21,770 nucleotides of DNA from JAAZMA01 sp964564325 (lineage in GTDB: Bacteria; Bacillota; Clostridia; Tissierellales; Tepidimicrobiaceae). Below, one piece after another: positions 1 through 7,445 of the stretch (position 1 is the stretch's first letter; each line of letters opens with the position of its first letter). The stretch covers positions 1 through 21,770 of the forward strand of contig CAZMBD010000030.1 of NCBI GenBank assembly GCA_964564325.1, in the 5' to 3' direction. The notes beneath the pieces were generated by a model. The model was not told the origin of the DNA and searched no databases. It was given only the letters and a program-made list of their open reading frames with translations. The position numbers and the translations under genes were made by a program.

Positions 1-52
1 CGCCCGGCTCATAACCGGTAGGTCCGGGGTTCGAGTCCCTGAAGGCCCACCA
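1..52 (+). tRNA. tRNA-Met (CAT anticodon), 3' part, cut by window edge
   Basis: Only the anticodon arm to the 3' end is in the window. The seven-base loop at 8-14 carries anticodon CAT at 10-12. The variable loop is AGGTC (20-24), the T arm is 25-41 with loop 30-36, and the acceptor 3' strand is 42-48. Discriminator A49 and an encoded CCA (50-52) follow. The anticodon stem does not end in the G-C run of initiator tRNA, so elongator Met is favoured. A CAT anticodon could also be the lysidine-modified tRNA-Ile2. The outermost pair of the anticodon stem (3 with 19) is a C/U mismatch. The missing 5' half prevents a firm identity call. Confidence 0.85.
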
Positions 53-60
53 ATAAAAAA

Positions 61-97
61 ACAGTAGACTTTAGTGATAAGGTCTACTGTTTTTTTA
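61..97. terminator. Bidirectional intrinsic terminator between tRNA-Met and the yprB-like gene
   Basis: Arms 61-69 and 82-90 are perfect 9-base complements. The helix can extend inward through 70-73/78-81 to a four-base loop. It is followed by T's to 96 on the + strand and preceded by A's (55-60) that become a T tract on the - strand. It can therefore end the tRNA transcript and the convergent - strand gene, whose stop codon overlaps the tract. Confidence 0.9.
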
Positions 98-1075
98 TTC
101 TATTACATTAAGAACTAATTGGTTAATAATATTTTTTATATTTTCCATAATCCATTTTTTTTCGACTTTTAAAAGTATTAAATCATTAGGGACCATGTAT
201 TGGGATAGATCTTTTATATTGCTATCTATAGGTAGTTTGGATTTTTGAATATACAATGCTTTTTTAGTAGGGGTAATTAAACCTTTTCCAATATTTAAAT
301 CAATAATTAAAGAGTCTTTGTTTTGCACCTTAAGATTAAAATTCTTTCCATAGTGAATTATATTTGTATTTATAGGAGTAGTTTTACAATTAATATTTAA
401 AACATCTCCGTTAACTATCATATCTAAAATTTGAATACTGGTTTTATTTCCTTTTAAAATTATATTTAGAGTTTTAATATCTTTTAGAATATCAAAAATT
501 TTTATTATCTCCAATAAATAATAAAGATCGTCATAATTATGTTTTAGTATATTTTTCTTTAAATTTATATCTTGTGTATTAATATATTCAAAATAAAAAT
601 TAATACAATCTTTACCAGAATATTTATCATTTCTATATATGCCTAAATTTTTTTCTACAGTTTTAAGTTTTAGATTTTCAAATCCTAAATAAGAATCATT
701 ATTTTTAATTTTTCTATATATATCAAAGCTATTTATTTTTTCTATTTTATTTTCTATTTTATAATATTTCATTCTATATTTTATAAAAGGAATATCAAAG
801 CTATCTCCATTATAGCTTATTATAAAATCGAAATTTAAGAGTATATCATTTAAAGATTCTAAGATTTCCTTTTCTTTATCTAAACTATTAGCAAATAATT
901 GTACAAGATTCCAATTGCTTTTCTCCTTATTATAATAAACTAGTCCTATTAGATAGATTTGATTATATTTTCGACTTAAACCTGTAGTCTCGATATCTAA
1001 AAAACATGGATTATTTCCTGGAAAATATTTATATACATCTAATTTAGGTTCTATTATATGATTATAAATTTCCAC
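95..1075 (-). CDS. YprB-like ribonuclease H-fold exonuclease domain protein
   Basis: A 326-residue protein, probably a metal-dependent 3'-5' exonuclease of the DEDD superfamily (RNase_H_2 / YprB type). Motif Exo I is DIETTGL with D27 and E29. Exo II is around YNGDSFD with D94. Exo III is H179-N-Y-D-D183. These four acidic positions are the expected metal ligands. The C-terminal ~130 residues have no motif I recognise. No signal peptide or membrane segment is seen. The start is GTG at 1075-1073, with a GGTGAG-type ribosome binding site 9 bases upstream. The gene is divergent from the gamma-glutamyltransferase gene and shares a roughly 100-base intergenic region with it. The biological substrate of the family is not established. 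The nuclease fold is secure; the activity is inferred. Confidence 0.85.
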   Translation of the reverse strand: MEIYNHIIEPKLDVYKYFPGNNPCFLDIETTGLSRKYNQIYLIGLVYYNKEKSNWNLVQLFANSLDKEKEILESLNDILLNFDFIISYNGDSFDIPFIKYRMKYYKIENKIEKINSFDIYRKIKNNDSYLGFENLKLKTVEKNLGIYRNDKYSGKDCINFYFEYINTQDINLKKNILKHNYDDLYYLLEIIKIFDILKDIKTLNIILKGNKTSIQILDMIVNGDVLNINCKTTPINTNIIHYGKNFNLKVQNKDSLIIDLNIGKGLITPTKKALYIQKSKLPIDSNIKDLSQYMVPNDLILLKVEKKWIMENIKNIINQLVLNVIE

Positions 1076-1110
1076 CTTATATTTCTCACCACCTTATTAT
1101 GATATAATAC

Positions 1111-1137
1111 ATATATAATCTATTTTAGATTATATAT
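1111..1137. promoter_or_regulatory. 12-bp AT-rich inverted repeat in the divergent intergenic region
   Basis: Arms 1111-1122 and 1126-1137 are perfect inverted complements around a TTT spacer. A TATAAT hexamer lies just upstream at 1103-1108, and a run of T's follows the right arm to 1144. It could be an operator shared by the divergent genes or a weak attenuator hairpin in the leader of the gamma-glutamyltransferase mRNA. Symmetry this long is unusual even in AT-rich DNA, but its function is inferred. Confidence 0.45.
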
Positions 1138-1176
1138 TTTTTTTGAATGATTATCAAATTTTAAAGGGGGAAAAAA

Positions 1177-2778
1177 ATGAAATTTAGATCTAATAAGGTT
1201 AGTTATCCATCCTCTAGAAATTTAGTATTCGGGAATAAAGGTATGGTAGCCACTACAGTACCTTTGGCAGCAGAAGCAGGTTTGGAAATATTAAAAAAAG
1301 GTGGTAATGCCATAGATGCTGCTATAGCTACAGCAGCTACATTAACTGTTGTAGAACCTACATCTAATGGTATAGGAGGGGATTGCTTTGCAATTATTTG
1401 GCATGATGGGAAACTATATGGTTTAAATGCTAGTGGACCATCATCTTCTAATATAAGTATAGAAAAGGTTAAAAATATAGGATTTACTCATATGCCTAAA
1501 TATGGTTTTTTACCTGTAAATATACCAGGGCAGCCTTATGGTTGGAAAGAAATGTCTAATAGATTTGGAAATTTATCTATGAGGGAAGTTTTGGAACCAG
1601 CAATTAATTATGCTATAGAAGGTTATCCTGTTTCTACTACTGTTTCAGAGAATTGGGAGAAAGCTTTTAATAAATATAAAAAGGAATTAAAGGGTTCAGA
1701 ATTTGATGAATGGTTTAGAAATTTTTCTATAAATGGAGAACCTCCAAAACCTGGACAAGTATGGAAGTCTGAAGATATGGGTAATACTTTGATGGAGTTA
1801 GCTGATTCAAAATGTCTTTCATTTTATGAGGGAGATATTGCAGATAAAATCCATAAATTCTCTAAGGAATACGGCGGATTTATTTCAAAGGAAGATTTAA
1901 AATCCTATAAATCAGAATGGGTAGAACCTATAAATGTGAATTATAAAGGATATGATATATGGGAATTACCACCAAATACTCATGGATTAGTAGTACTTTT
2001 AGCTTTGAAAATATTAAATAATTTTCCAATAGAGAAAGATAATATGGATTCATATCATTATATGATAGAAGCCATGAAACTAGCTTTTGTAGATGGGATA
2101 AATTATATTACAGATTTTAGAAAAATGGGAATTGCCATAGAAGATTTACTATCTGATGAATATGCATTAGATAGAAGTAGAATAATAGGCAATAATGCTA
2201 TATTACCGAAATATGGTGCTCCTAATACTGGAGGTACAGTATATTTATCTACAGCAGATAAGTATGGTAATATGGTAAGTTATATACAAAGTAATTTTAT
2301 GGGTTTTGGATCTGGTCTAGTAGTGCCAGGTACGGGAATAGCTCTTCACAATAGAGGGTATACTTTCTCTCTTGACCATAATGCATATAATAGGCTGGAA
2401 CCAAATAAAAAAACCTATCATACTATTATTCCAGGATTTATAACCAAGGGTAATAGAGCAGTAGGTCCCTTTGGAGTTATGGGGGCTTATATGCAACCTC
2501 AGGGTCATTTGCAAACTATTGTAAATATGATTGACTTTAAATTAAATCCTCAGGAAGCATTAGATAAATATAGATGGCAGTGGATAGAAGGAAAGAAAGT
2601 CTTAGTAGAAGAAGATTTTCCTAAAGATACTAAAGAATATTTATCTAATAACGGACATGAAATAGAATATTCTAAAGATGTGGCTAGTTTTGGTAGAGGA
2701 CAAATTATATTAAATAATAATGGAATTTATATAGGTGGAACAGAAAAAAGAGCAGATGGACATATTGCAGTATGGTAA
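1177..2778 (+). CDS. ggt: Gamma-glutamyltransferase family protein (YwrD-like)
   Basis: A 533-residue N-terminal nucleophile hydrolase of the gamma-glutamyltranspeptidase family. Members cleave and transfer gamma-glutamyl groups from glutathione-like or polyglutamyl substrates after cutting themselves into two subunits. The N-terminal part has GGNAIDAA and GIGGDCF, typical of the large subunit. The likely self-cleavage and catalytic threonine is T354 in NTGGTVYL, followed by a GFGSG(L)VVPGTG stretch of the small subunit. The wording around the nucleophile resembles Bacillus YwrD rather than secreted Ggt. No signal peptide is seen, which suggests a cytoplasmic enzyme. The start ATG has AAAGGGGG at 1163-1170. 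The next gene begins 22 bases after the stop and is probably co-transcribed. The physiological substrate cannot be told from sequence. Confidence 0.92.
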   Translation: MKFRSNKVSYPSSRNLVFGNKGMVATTVPLAAEAGLEILKKGGNAIDAAIATAATLTVVEPTSNGIGGDCFAIIWHDGKLYGLNASGPSSSNISIEKVKNIGFTHMPKYGFLPVNIPGQPYGWKEMSNRFGNLSMREVLEPAINYAIEGYPVSTTVSENWEKAFNKYKKELKGSEFDEWFRNFSINGEPPKPGQVWKSEDMGNTLMELADSKCLSFYEGDIADKIHKFSKEYGGFISKEDLKSYKSEWVEPINVNYKGYDIWELPPNTHGLVVLLALKILNNFPIEKDNMDSYHYMIEAMKLAFVDGINYITDFRKMGIAIEDLLSDEYALDRSRIIGNNAILPKYGAPNTGGTVYLSTADKYGNMVSYIQSNFMGFGSGLVVPGTGIALHNRGYTFSLDHNAYNRLEPNKKTYHTIIPGFITKGNRAVGPFGVMGAYMQPQGHLQTIVNMIDFKLNPQEALDKYRWQWIEGKKVLVEEDFPKDTKEYLSNNGHEIEYSKDVASFGRGQIILNNNGIYIGGTEKRADGHIAVW

Positions 2779-2800
2779 TATATTGAAGGGAGAAATTAAT

Positions 2801-4273
2801 ATGGACAAATCTAATCAAGATACAATAAATGAGAAAAATTTAGCTGAATTATCAAATGATGAAATAAAAGAAATTATTTTAAAATCTAATGATAGACAAT
2901 TATCTTTTTTTCATAGAATAGCGCAGTGTAATGTAATAGTGGCTTATTCACAATTAGAAGATTTAATGCAAGAAGAAAATATTTATGAATATATTAAAAA
3001 TCAAGATGAAAAAGAAATATTATCTAATTCATATAATAAATTAATAAATTCTTTTAATAAGAATAATTTAGATATGACGGAAAAAGAAATAGATGAGGAA
3101 ATAAAAGAATTAATAAAGATAAGAAAAGAACTATATAGCTTAATTAGTGCTATGGAAGGCTATGAGATAGAGCTTTCATATGTGATTGAATTATTAAACT
3201 ATCAAATGATGAAGTTATCAGGAGAAAAGGAATATGAAAATATAAAAGTAGATTATGAAGAAATTGAATCTATAATAGATATTATAGAAATTGAATTAAA
3301 TAGTAGTATTTATGAATATGATGAATTTATAGAGAAAGTATCTAAAGTAGTAGGGATAGTCCCATTTAGAATGAGTAAGTTTAAATATTTTAGTATCATA
3401 GAATCTACACTCAAGAGAAATTTTTCAAATTATCCTTTGAATCATGTAGAGGCAAAAATTGAGGATTATAAATTAACTTTTGATAGTTCCTTTATGGGGG
3501 ATTATGGAGTACTTTTTGATCATTATTTTGCTGAGATACAAAAGTTTAAAAATATAGATTTTAAGATAAAATCATTTGAAGAATTAGAAAAGATTTTAGA
3601 TGAAATAGATATACTATGGACTAAAATATTAAAAATGAAAACATTCATTTATATCCAAGGGATATTGTCAAATAAATTAATAGGTATGTATTTAATTAAA
3701 GAAAAATTAGATGAAAGTCTTTTAAATTATAGTTTTTTTGAAGAATGGTTAAAATATTTAGAAAGTCCAAGTGAAGAATTATTAGAAGAATTATTGTTAA
3801 GAAGTAGAGAAGAGCTAGAAAATTTAGGAAATAAGTTTTTAGAAGAAAACACATATTTAGAGGAATTAAGTGAAGAAATAGATGGAAGAGATGAAGAAAT
3901 CTATGAAGAAATGGAAGATGAAATGTTATCCAATTTAGATATAATTAAATGTATTGGTGATGAGGATTTTGTTAAATATGAAGTATTATTTAATAAAGAT
4001 TCTAAAATAATAACAGAAGATTATTTAGAACAATTAATTGATAGTTTGATTAGATATATAAATAGAAGTATTTCTGGTATGGAAAATGTGGAAAGAAAAA
4101 TAAGAATGAGAAGACTTTTATCTTATATAGATCTACCATTTGAAGATTCTGAAGAGTTCATTGAATATATAGACTATTCTTTAGATGAAAGAGTAGTTAG
4201 TAAAGAGGAAATTTTATTTACAATTGATGCATTAAATTATATTTTTAGTGAAACAGATGAAGAAGGGCAATAA
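2801..4273 (+). CDS. Acidic, helix-rich protein of unknown function
   Basis: I do not recognise this 490-residue protein. It is rich in Glu, Asp, Lys, Leu and Ile and almost devoid of Cys, with no signal peptide or transmembrane segment. It reads as a mostly alpha-helical soluble protein. A very acidic segment lies around residues 345-400, with runs such as EELLEELLL and EEIYEEMEDE. The reading frame is open upstream to an ATG at 2735 inside the gamma-glutamyltransferase gene. I chose the ATG at 2801 because it has a good GAAGGGAGA ribosome binding site and avoids a 44-base overlap. It is probably co-transcribed with the upstream gene. Its stop codon forms the loop of the terminator hairpin. 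No function is proposed. Confidence 0.85.
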   Translation: MDKSNQDTINEKNLAELSNDEIKEIILKSNDRQLSFFHRIAQCNVIVAYSQLEDLMQEENIYEYIKNQDEKEILSNSYNKLINSFNKNNLDMTEKEIDEEIKELIKIRKELYSLISAMEGYEIELSYVIELLNYQMMKLSGEKEYENIKVDYEEIESIIDIIEIELNSSIYEYDEFIEKVSKVVGIVPFRMSKFKYFSIIESTLKRNFSNYPLNHVEAKIEDYKLTFDSSFMGDYGVLFDHYFAEIQKFKNIDFKIKSFEELEKILDEIDILWTKILKMKTFIYIQGILSNKLIGMYLIKEKLDESLLNYSFFEEWLKYLESPSEELLEELLLRSREELENLGNKFLEENTYLEELSEEIDGRDEEIYEEMEDEMLSNLDIIKCIGDEDFVKYEVLFNKDSKIITEDYLEQLIDSLIRYINRSISGMENVERKIRMRRLLSYIDLPFEDSEEFIEYIDYSLDERVVSKEEILFTIDALNYIFSETDEEGQ

Positions 4274-4288
4274 TTGCCCTTTTTTTTA
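4263..4288 (+). terminator. Intrinsic terminator whose loop is the stop codon
   Basis: Arms 4263-4270 and 4274-4281 (AAGGGCAA/TTGCCCTT) are perfect complements. The three-base loop between them, 4271-4273, is the TAA stop codon of the preceding gene. A T tract runs to about 4287. It ends the gamma-glutamyltransferase / acidic protein unit. Confidence 0.9.
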
Positions 4289-4350
4289 TTGTGTATTATA
4301 TTTTATATTCCTTTTGGCAATAATAAATTAATGTGGATTGGAGGGATATA

Positions 4351-5304
4351 ATGAAAACAAAAATTGGAATTCCAAGAGGAATGTTCTATTATGATTATCA
4401 TTTATTATGGGAGGAATTTTTTAAAAATCTAGGTGGGGAAGTAGTTGTTTCACCTAAAACAAACAAAGATATTTTAAATCAAGGGATAACTACCTGTGTA
4501 GATGAGGCTTGTTTAGCAGTAAAAGTATTTCATGGTCATGTAGATTATTTAAAGGATAAAGTAGATTATATTTTTATACCCAAATTTATTAGTATTTACA
4601 AAAGAGAATATTGTTGTCCTAAACATTTAGGATTACCAGATATGGTAAGACATAGTATTTCAGGTTTGCCAGAAATTATTGAACCAGTAATCAATTTAAG
4701 AAACTCAAAAAAAAGTTTAAAAGAGTCCATATTTTATTCAGGGAAGTATTTAACAAAAAGTAAGAAAGATATATTTAAGGCATATGAAATAGCTTATGAT
4801 AGATTTAAAGAATTTAATAAATCTAAAATTCTAGATAAAAACATAGGATTGGAAGAGAATAATAGGAAAATCCTTGTATTAGGTCATCCCTATAATATAT
4901 ATGACAACTATATAAATATGGATATAGAGAAGAAACTAAAGGGTAATAATATTAAAATTATAAATGCAGAAATGATAGATAAATCTACTGCTAGAGATTA
5001 TGCTGTGAAACTATCTAAAAGAATGTTTTGGACTCAAGGTCAAAGAATAGTAGGTTCAGCTTTTTCTTTAATAGATAATGGGGAAGTAGATGGGATTATA
5101 TATATTTCTGCTTTTGGATGTGGATTAGATTCTGTACTAATAGAATTAGTAGAAAGAAGAGCTCGAGATAATAATATACCTTTTATATTACTTACCATAG
5201 ATGAGCAAACAGGAGAGGCTGGTATAAACACTAGAATAGAAGCATTTTTAGATATGTTAGAATGGAGGGATACAAATGAAGATAACATTTCCACATATGG
5301 GTAA
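4351..5304 (+). CDS. Acyl-CoA dehydratase activase-related protein (DUF2229 / COG3580 type), first of trio
   Basis: A 317-residue soluble protein starting KIGIPRGMFYYDY, the signature opening of DUF2229 proteins, which occur fused or adjacent to 2-hydroxyacyl-CoA dehydratase activases. Candidate metal or cluster cysteines are in TTCVDEAC, YCCPKH and FGCGLD. The C-terminal motif DEQTGEAG..TR.EAF.D recurs in the next gene as DEMTGEAG..TR.EAF.D, so the two proteins are paralogues. I place the start at ATG 4351, with GGAGGG at 4340-4345; a GTG at 4333 lies before that site and is less likely. The end overlaps the next gene by 29 bases, indicating translational coupling. The biochemical role of the family is not settled; participation in a low-potential electron-driven acyl or lipid reaction is inferred from its partners. 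Confidence 0.88.
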   Translation: MKTKIGIPRGMFYYDYHLLWEEFFKNLGGEVVVSPKTNKDILNQGITTCVDEACLAVKVFHGHVDYLKDKVDYIFIPKFISIYKREYCCPKHLGLPDMVRHSISGLPEIIEPVINLRNSKKSLKESIFYSGKYLTKSKKDIFKAYEIAYDRFKEFNKSKILDKNIGLEENNRKILVLGHPYNIYDNYINMDIEKKLKGNNIKIINAEMIDKSTARDYAVKLSKRMFWTQGQRIVGSAFSLIDNGEVDGIIYISAFGCGLDSVLIELVERRARDNNIPFILLTIDEQTGEAGINTRIEAFLDMLEWRDTNEDNISTYG

Positions 5305-6367
5305 TGTATATATAGCAGGAAAGGCTTTTTTTGAAGAATTAGGCCAAGAAGTAATTCCACCTCCAAGATGCAATAGACGAACATTGGAATTGGGAACTAA
5401 GTATTCTCCAGAAACCATATGTTTACCCTTGAAAATAATGATAGGAAATTTTATAGAAAGTATAGAAAAAGGTGCAGACACTATATTAATAACTGGGAGT
5501 TGTGGTCCTTGTCGTTTTGGATATTATTCTGTTTTAGAAGACTATATTCTTAAGGATTTAGGGTACGATGTAGAATTTATAGTATATGATCCTATTTGGG
5601 AAGGGTGGAAACCTTTAAAGGAGAACTTATTAAAGACATTTAAAGTTTCTAAAACTAGAGATTTAGTTTCTGCAGGAAAATTAGGTTGGGAACTAATAAA
5701 AAAAGCAGATTATATAACAGAATTATCTAATGAAAAGAGAGCTTATGCTATTTATAGTAGTGATGTGGATCATATAATGGATAAATATCACAAATCTATA
5801 GATAATACCATTGGGGCAAAGCAAATGATAAATTTAATGGACAGGGTAATAGAAGATTTAAATGAAGTAAAAACAAAGAAAAACTATGAACCAATTAAAA
5901 TTGGGATTATTGGAGAAATATATACTATAATAGAGCCTTTTGTAAATTTAGAAATTGAAAGAAAACTTGGGAATATGGGAGTATTAGTAGAAAAATCATT
6001 AACACCTACTAAATGGGTAGAGCATCATGTGGCTAAATTTCCATTTGGCTCAAAGGAAGAGAATGAAAAATATAAATTAGCTATGCCTTATTTAAAAACT
6101 TTAGTTGGAGGCCATGGAAGGGAAACAGTGGGTTCAGCTATATATTATGCTAATAAGGGTTTTGATGGAGCTATTCAATTATTGCCATTAAATTGTATGC
6201 CAGAAATTGTAGCTAAAAGCATACTTAGCAATGTATCTAAAGATTTTGATTTTCCCATTATGACTTTAGTATTAGATGAAATGACTGGAGAAGCGGGGTT
6301 CCTAACTAGATTAGAAGCCTTTGTAGATTTACTTCAAAGGCGAAGGGAGGAAAAATTAATTGGATAA
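5276..6367 (+). CDS. Acyl-CoA dehydratase activase-related protein (COG3581 type), second of trio
   Basis: A 363-residue protein related to the previous one. It opens KITFPHMGNVYIAGKAFFEELG and has cysteines in SPETICLPLK, in GSCGPCRFG (C76 and C79) and in LPLNCMPE. It ends with the shared DEMTGEAG..TR.EAF.D motif. The CxxC-like pair and the fold family suggest iron-sulfur binding, as in subunits of the dehydratase/reductase superfamily, but no cluster ligands are proven. The ATG at 5276 has GGAGGG at 5264-5269 inside the upstream gene, and the tail overlaps the next gene by 8 bases. In many clostridia this domain and its neighbours are parts of one very large protein, so the three genes here look like the unfused version. 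Confidence 0.88.
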   Translation: MKITFPHMGNVYIAGKAFFEELGQEVIPPPRCNRRTLELGTKYSPETICLPLKIMIGNFIESIEKGADTILITGSCGPCRFGYYSVLEDYILKDLGYDVEFIVYDPIWEGWKPLKENLLKTFKVSKTRDLVSAGKLGWELIKKADYITELSNEKRAYAIYSSDVDHIMDKYHKSIDNTIGAKQMINLMDRVIEDLNEVKTKKNYEPIKIGIIGEIYTIIEPFVNLEIERKLGNMGVLVEKSLTPTKWVEHHVAKFPFGSKEENEKYKLAMPYLKTLVGGHGRETVGSAIYYANKGFDGAIQLLPLNCMPEIVAKSILSNVSKDFDFPIMTLVLDEMTGEAGFLTRLEAFVDLLQRRREEKLIG

Positions 6368-7334
6368 ATATTATATGGGAATAGATGTAGGTTCTGTTAG
6401 TACAAATATTGTACTAATTGATGAAAATCATAAATTACATTATAAAAAGTATATGAGAACTCAAGGGAGACCCATAGAAGTGTTAAAAGAGGGAATAGGA
6501 GATATAGAGTCAGAAATTGGAGATGGAAATATACTTGGAGTTGGAGTTACTGGAAGTGGTAGATATTTAGCAGATATAATAGTGGGAACAGATATAGTAA
6601 AAAACGAGATTACTGCCCATGCAGTGGCAGCTTTAGATTTTATTCCTGAGGTTAGAACTATAATTGAAATTGGAGGTCAAGATTCTAAAATAATTATTTT
6701 AAGGGATAAAATTGTAGTAGATTTTGCTATGAATACAGTATGTGCTGCAGGTACAGGTTCATTTTTAGATAGGCAGGCTATTAGATTAGGAGTAGATATT
6801 GAAGACTTTGGAGGACTGGCCTTAAAATCTCAAAATTCTGTAAGAATTGCTGGGAGATGTGCTGTATTTGCAGAATCTGATATGATTCACAAGCAACAAT
6901 TAGGGCATAATCAAGCGGATATAGCTAAAGGTCTCTGCGAGGCATTGGTACGAAATTATTTAAATAATGTGGGAAAAGGGAAAGATATACAGGCTCCAAT
7001 AATATTTCAAGGTGGCGTAGCTGCTAATATGGGAATAAAAAAGGCATTTGAAGAGTTTTTAAATAAGGAAATTTTCGTACCTGATAATTATGATGTAATG
7101 GGGGCCATTGGAGTAGCTATACTTGCAAAAGAAGAAGTAAATAAAAAAGGATTTACAAATTTCAAAGGCACTTCAATTCATAAAATGGATTATAAAGTAA
7201 ATGGTTTTGAATGCGATGGTTGTTCTAATGTATGTGAAATAGTTGAAATAAGAGAAGATGGCAAATTATTAGCTAGATATGGTGATAAATGTGGAAAGTG
7301 GAGCAATATAAGCAATAATATAAAATTAGCATAA
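6360..7334 (+). CDS. 2-hydroxyacyl-CoA dehydratase activase-type ATPase (BadF/BadG/HgdC family), third of trio
   Basis: A 324-residue ASKHA-fold ATPase. The phosphate-binding segment is GIDVGSVSTN at the N-terminus, and a second ATPase motif is IIEIGGQDSK. C128 (in VCAAGTGSF) and C167 (in GRCAVFAES) match the two cysteines with which HgdC-type activases hold one [4Fe-4S] cluster between two subunits. Such proteins use ATP to inject an electron at low potential into a partner enzyme. The C-terminus adds C285-x2-C288-x3-C292 and C311, which may bind a second metal centre. The start is TTG at 6360 with GGGAGG at 6345-6350; the next ATG (6375) is too far from that site. No dehydratase subunit genes lie beside it, so its partner may be the two upstream proteins. 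Confidence 0.9.
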   Translation: MDKYYMGIDVGSVSTNIVLIDENHKLHYKKYMRTQGRPIEVLKEGIGDIESEIGDGNILGVGVTGSGRYLADIIVGTDIVKNEITAHAVAALDFIPEVRTIIEIGGQDSKIIILRDKIVVDFAMNTVCAAGTGSFLDRQAIRLGVDIEDFGGLALKSQNSVRIAGRCAVFAESDMIHKQQLGHNQADIAKGLCEALVRNYLNNVGKGKDIQAPIIFQGGVAANMGIKKAFEEFLNKEIFVPDNYDVMGAIGVAILAKEEVNKKGFTNFKGTSIHKMDYKVNGFECDGCSNVCEIVEIREDGKLLARYGDKCGKWSNISNNIKLA

Positions 7335-7445
7335 TATAACTAAAGGTTTAGAAGAACTAAAGTTTAATCCCAAATATTACGATATAATAAGCATAGGGGG
7401 ATTTTATTATTAAAGAAGGGATTAAAATTTAGGAGGCAAAAAAGC

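Noticed and set aside
2317..2514. Minus-strand reading frame inside ggt
   Set aside because: Shadow of a conserved enzyme gene, no ribosome binding site, no protein-like features.
5040..5481. Two overlapping minus-strand reading frames across the first/second activase-related gene junction
   Set aside because: Both lie opposite conserved coding sequence and read as antisense composition.
7335..7445. Promoter for the HD-GYP gene around TATAAT at 7383
   Set aside because: The hexamer is perfect but no -35 at 16-18 bases is acceptable, so it is only mentioned with the gene.
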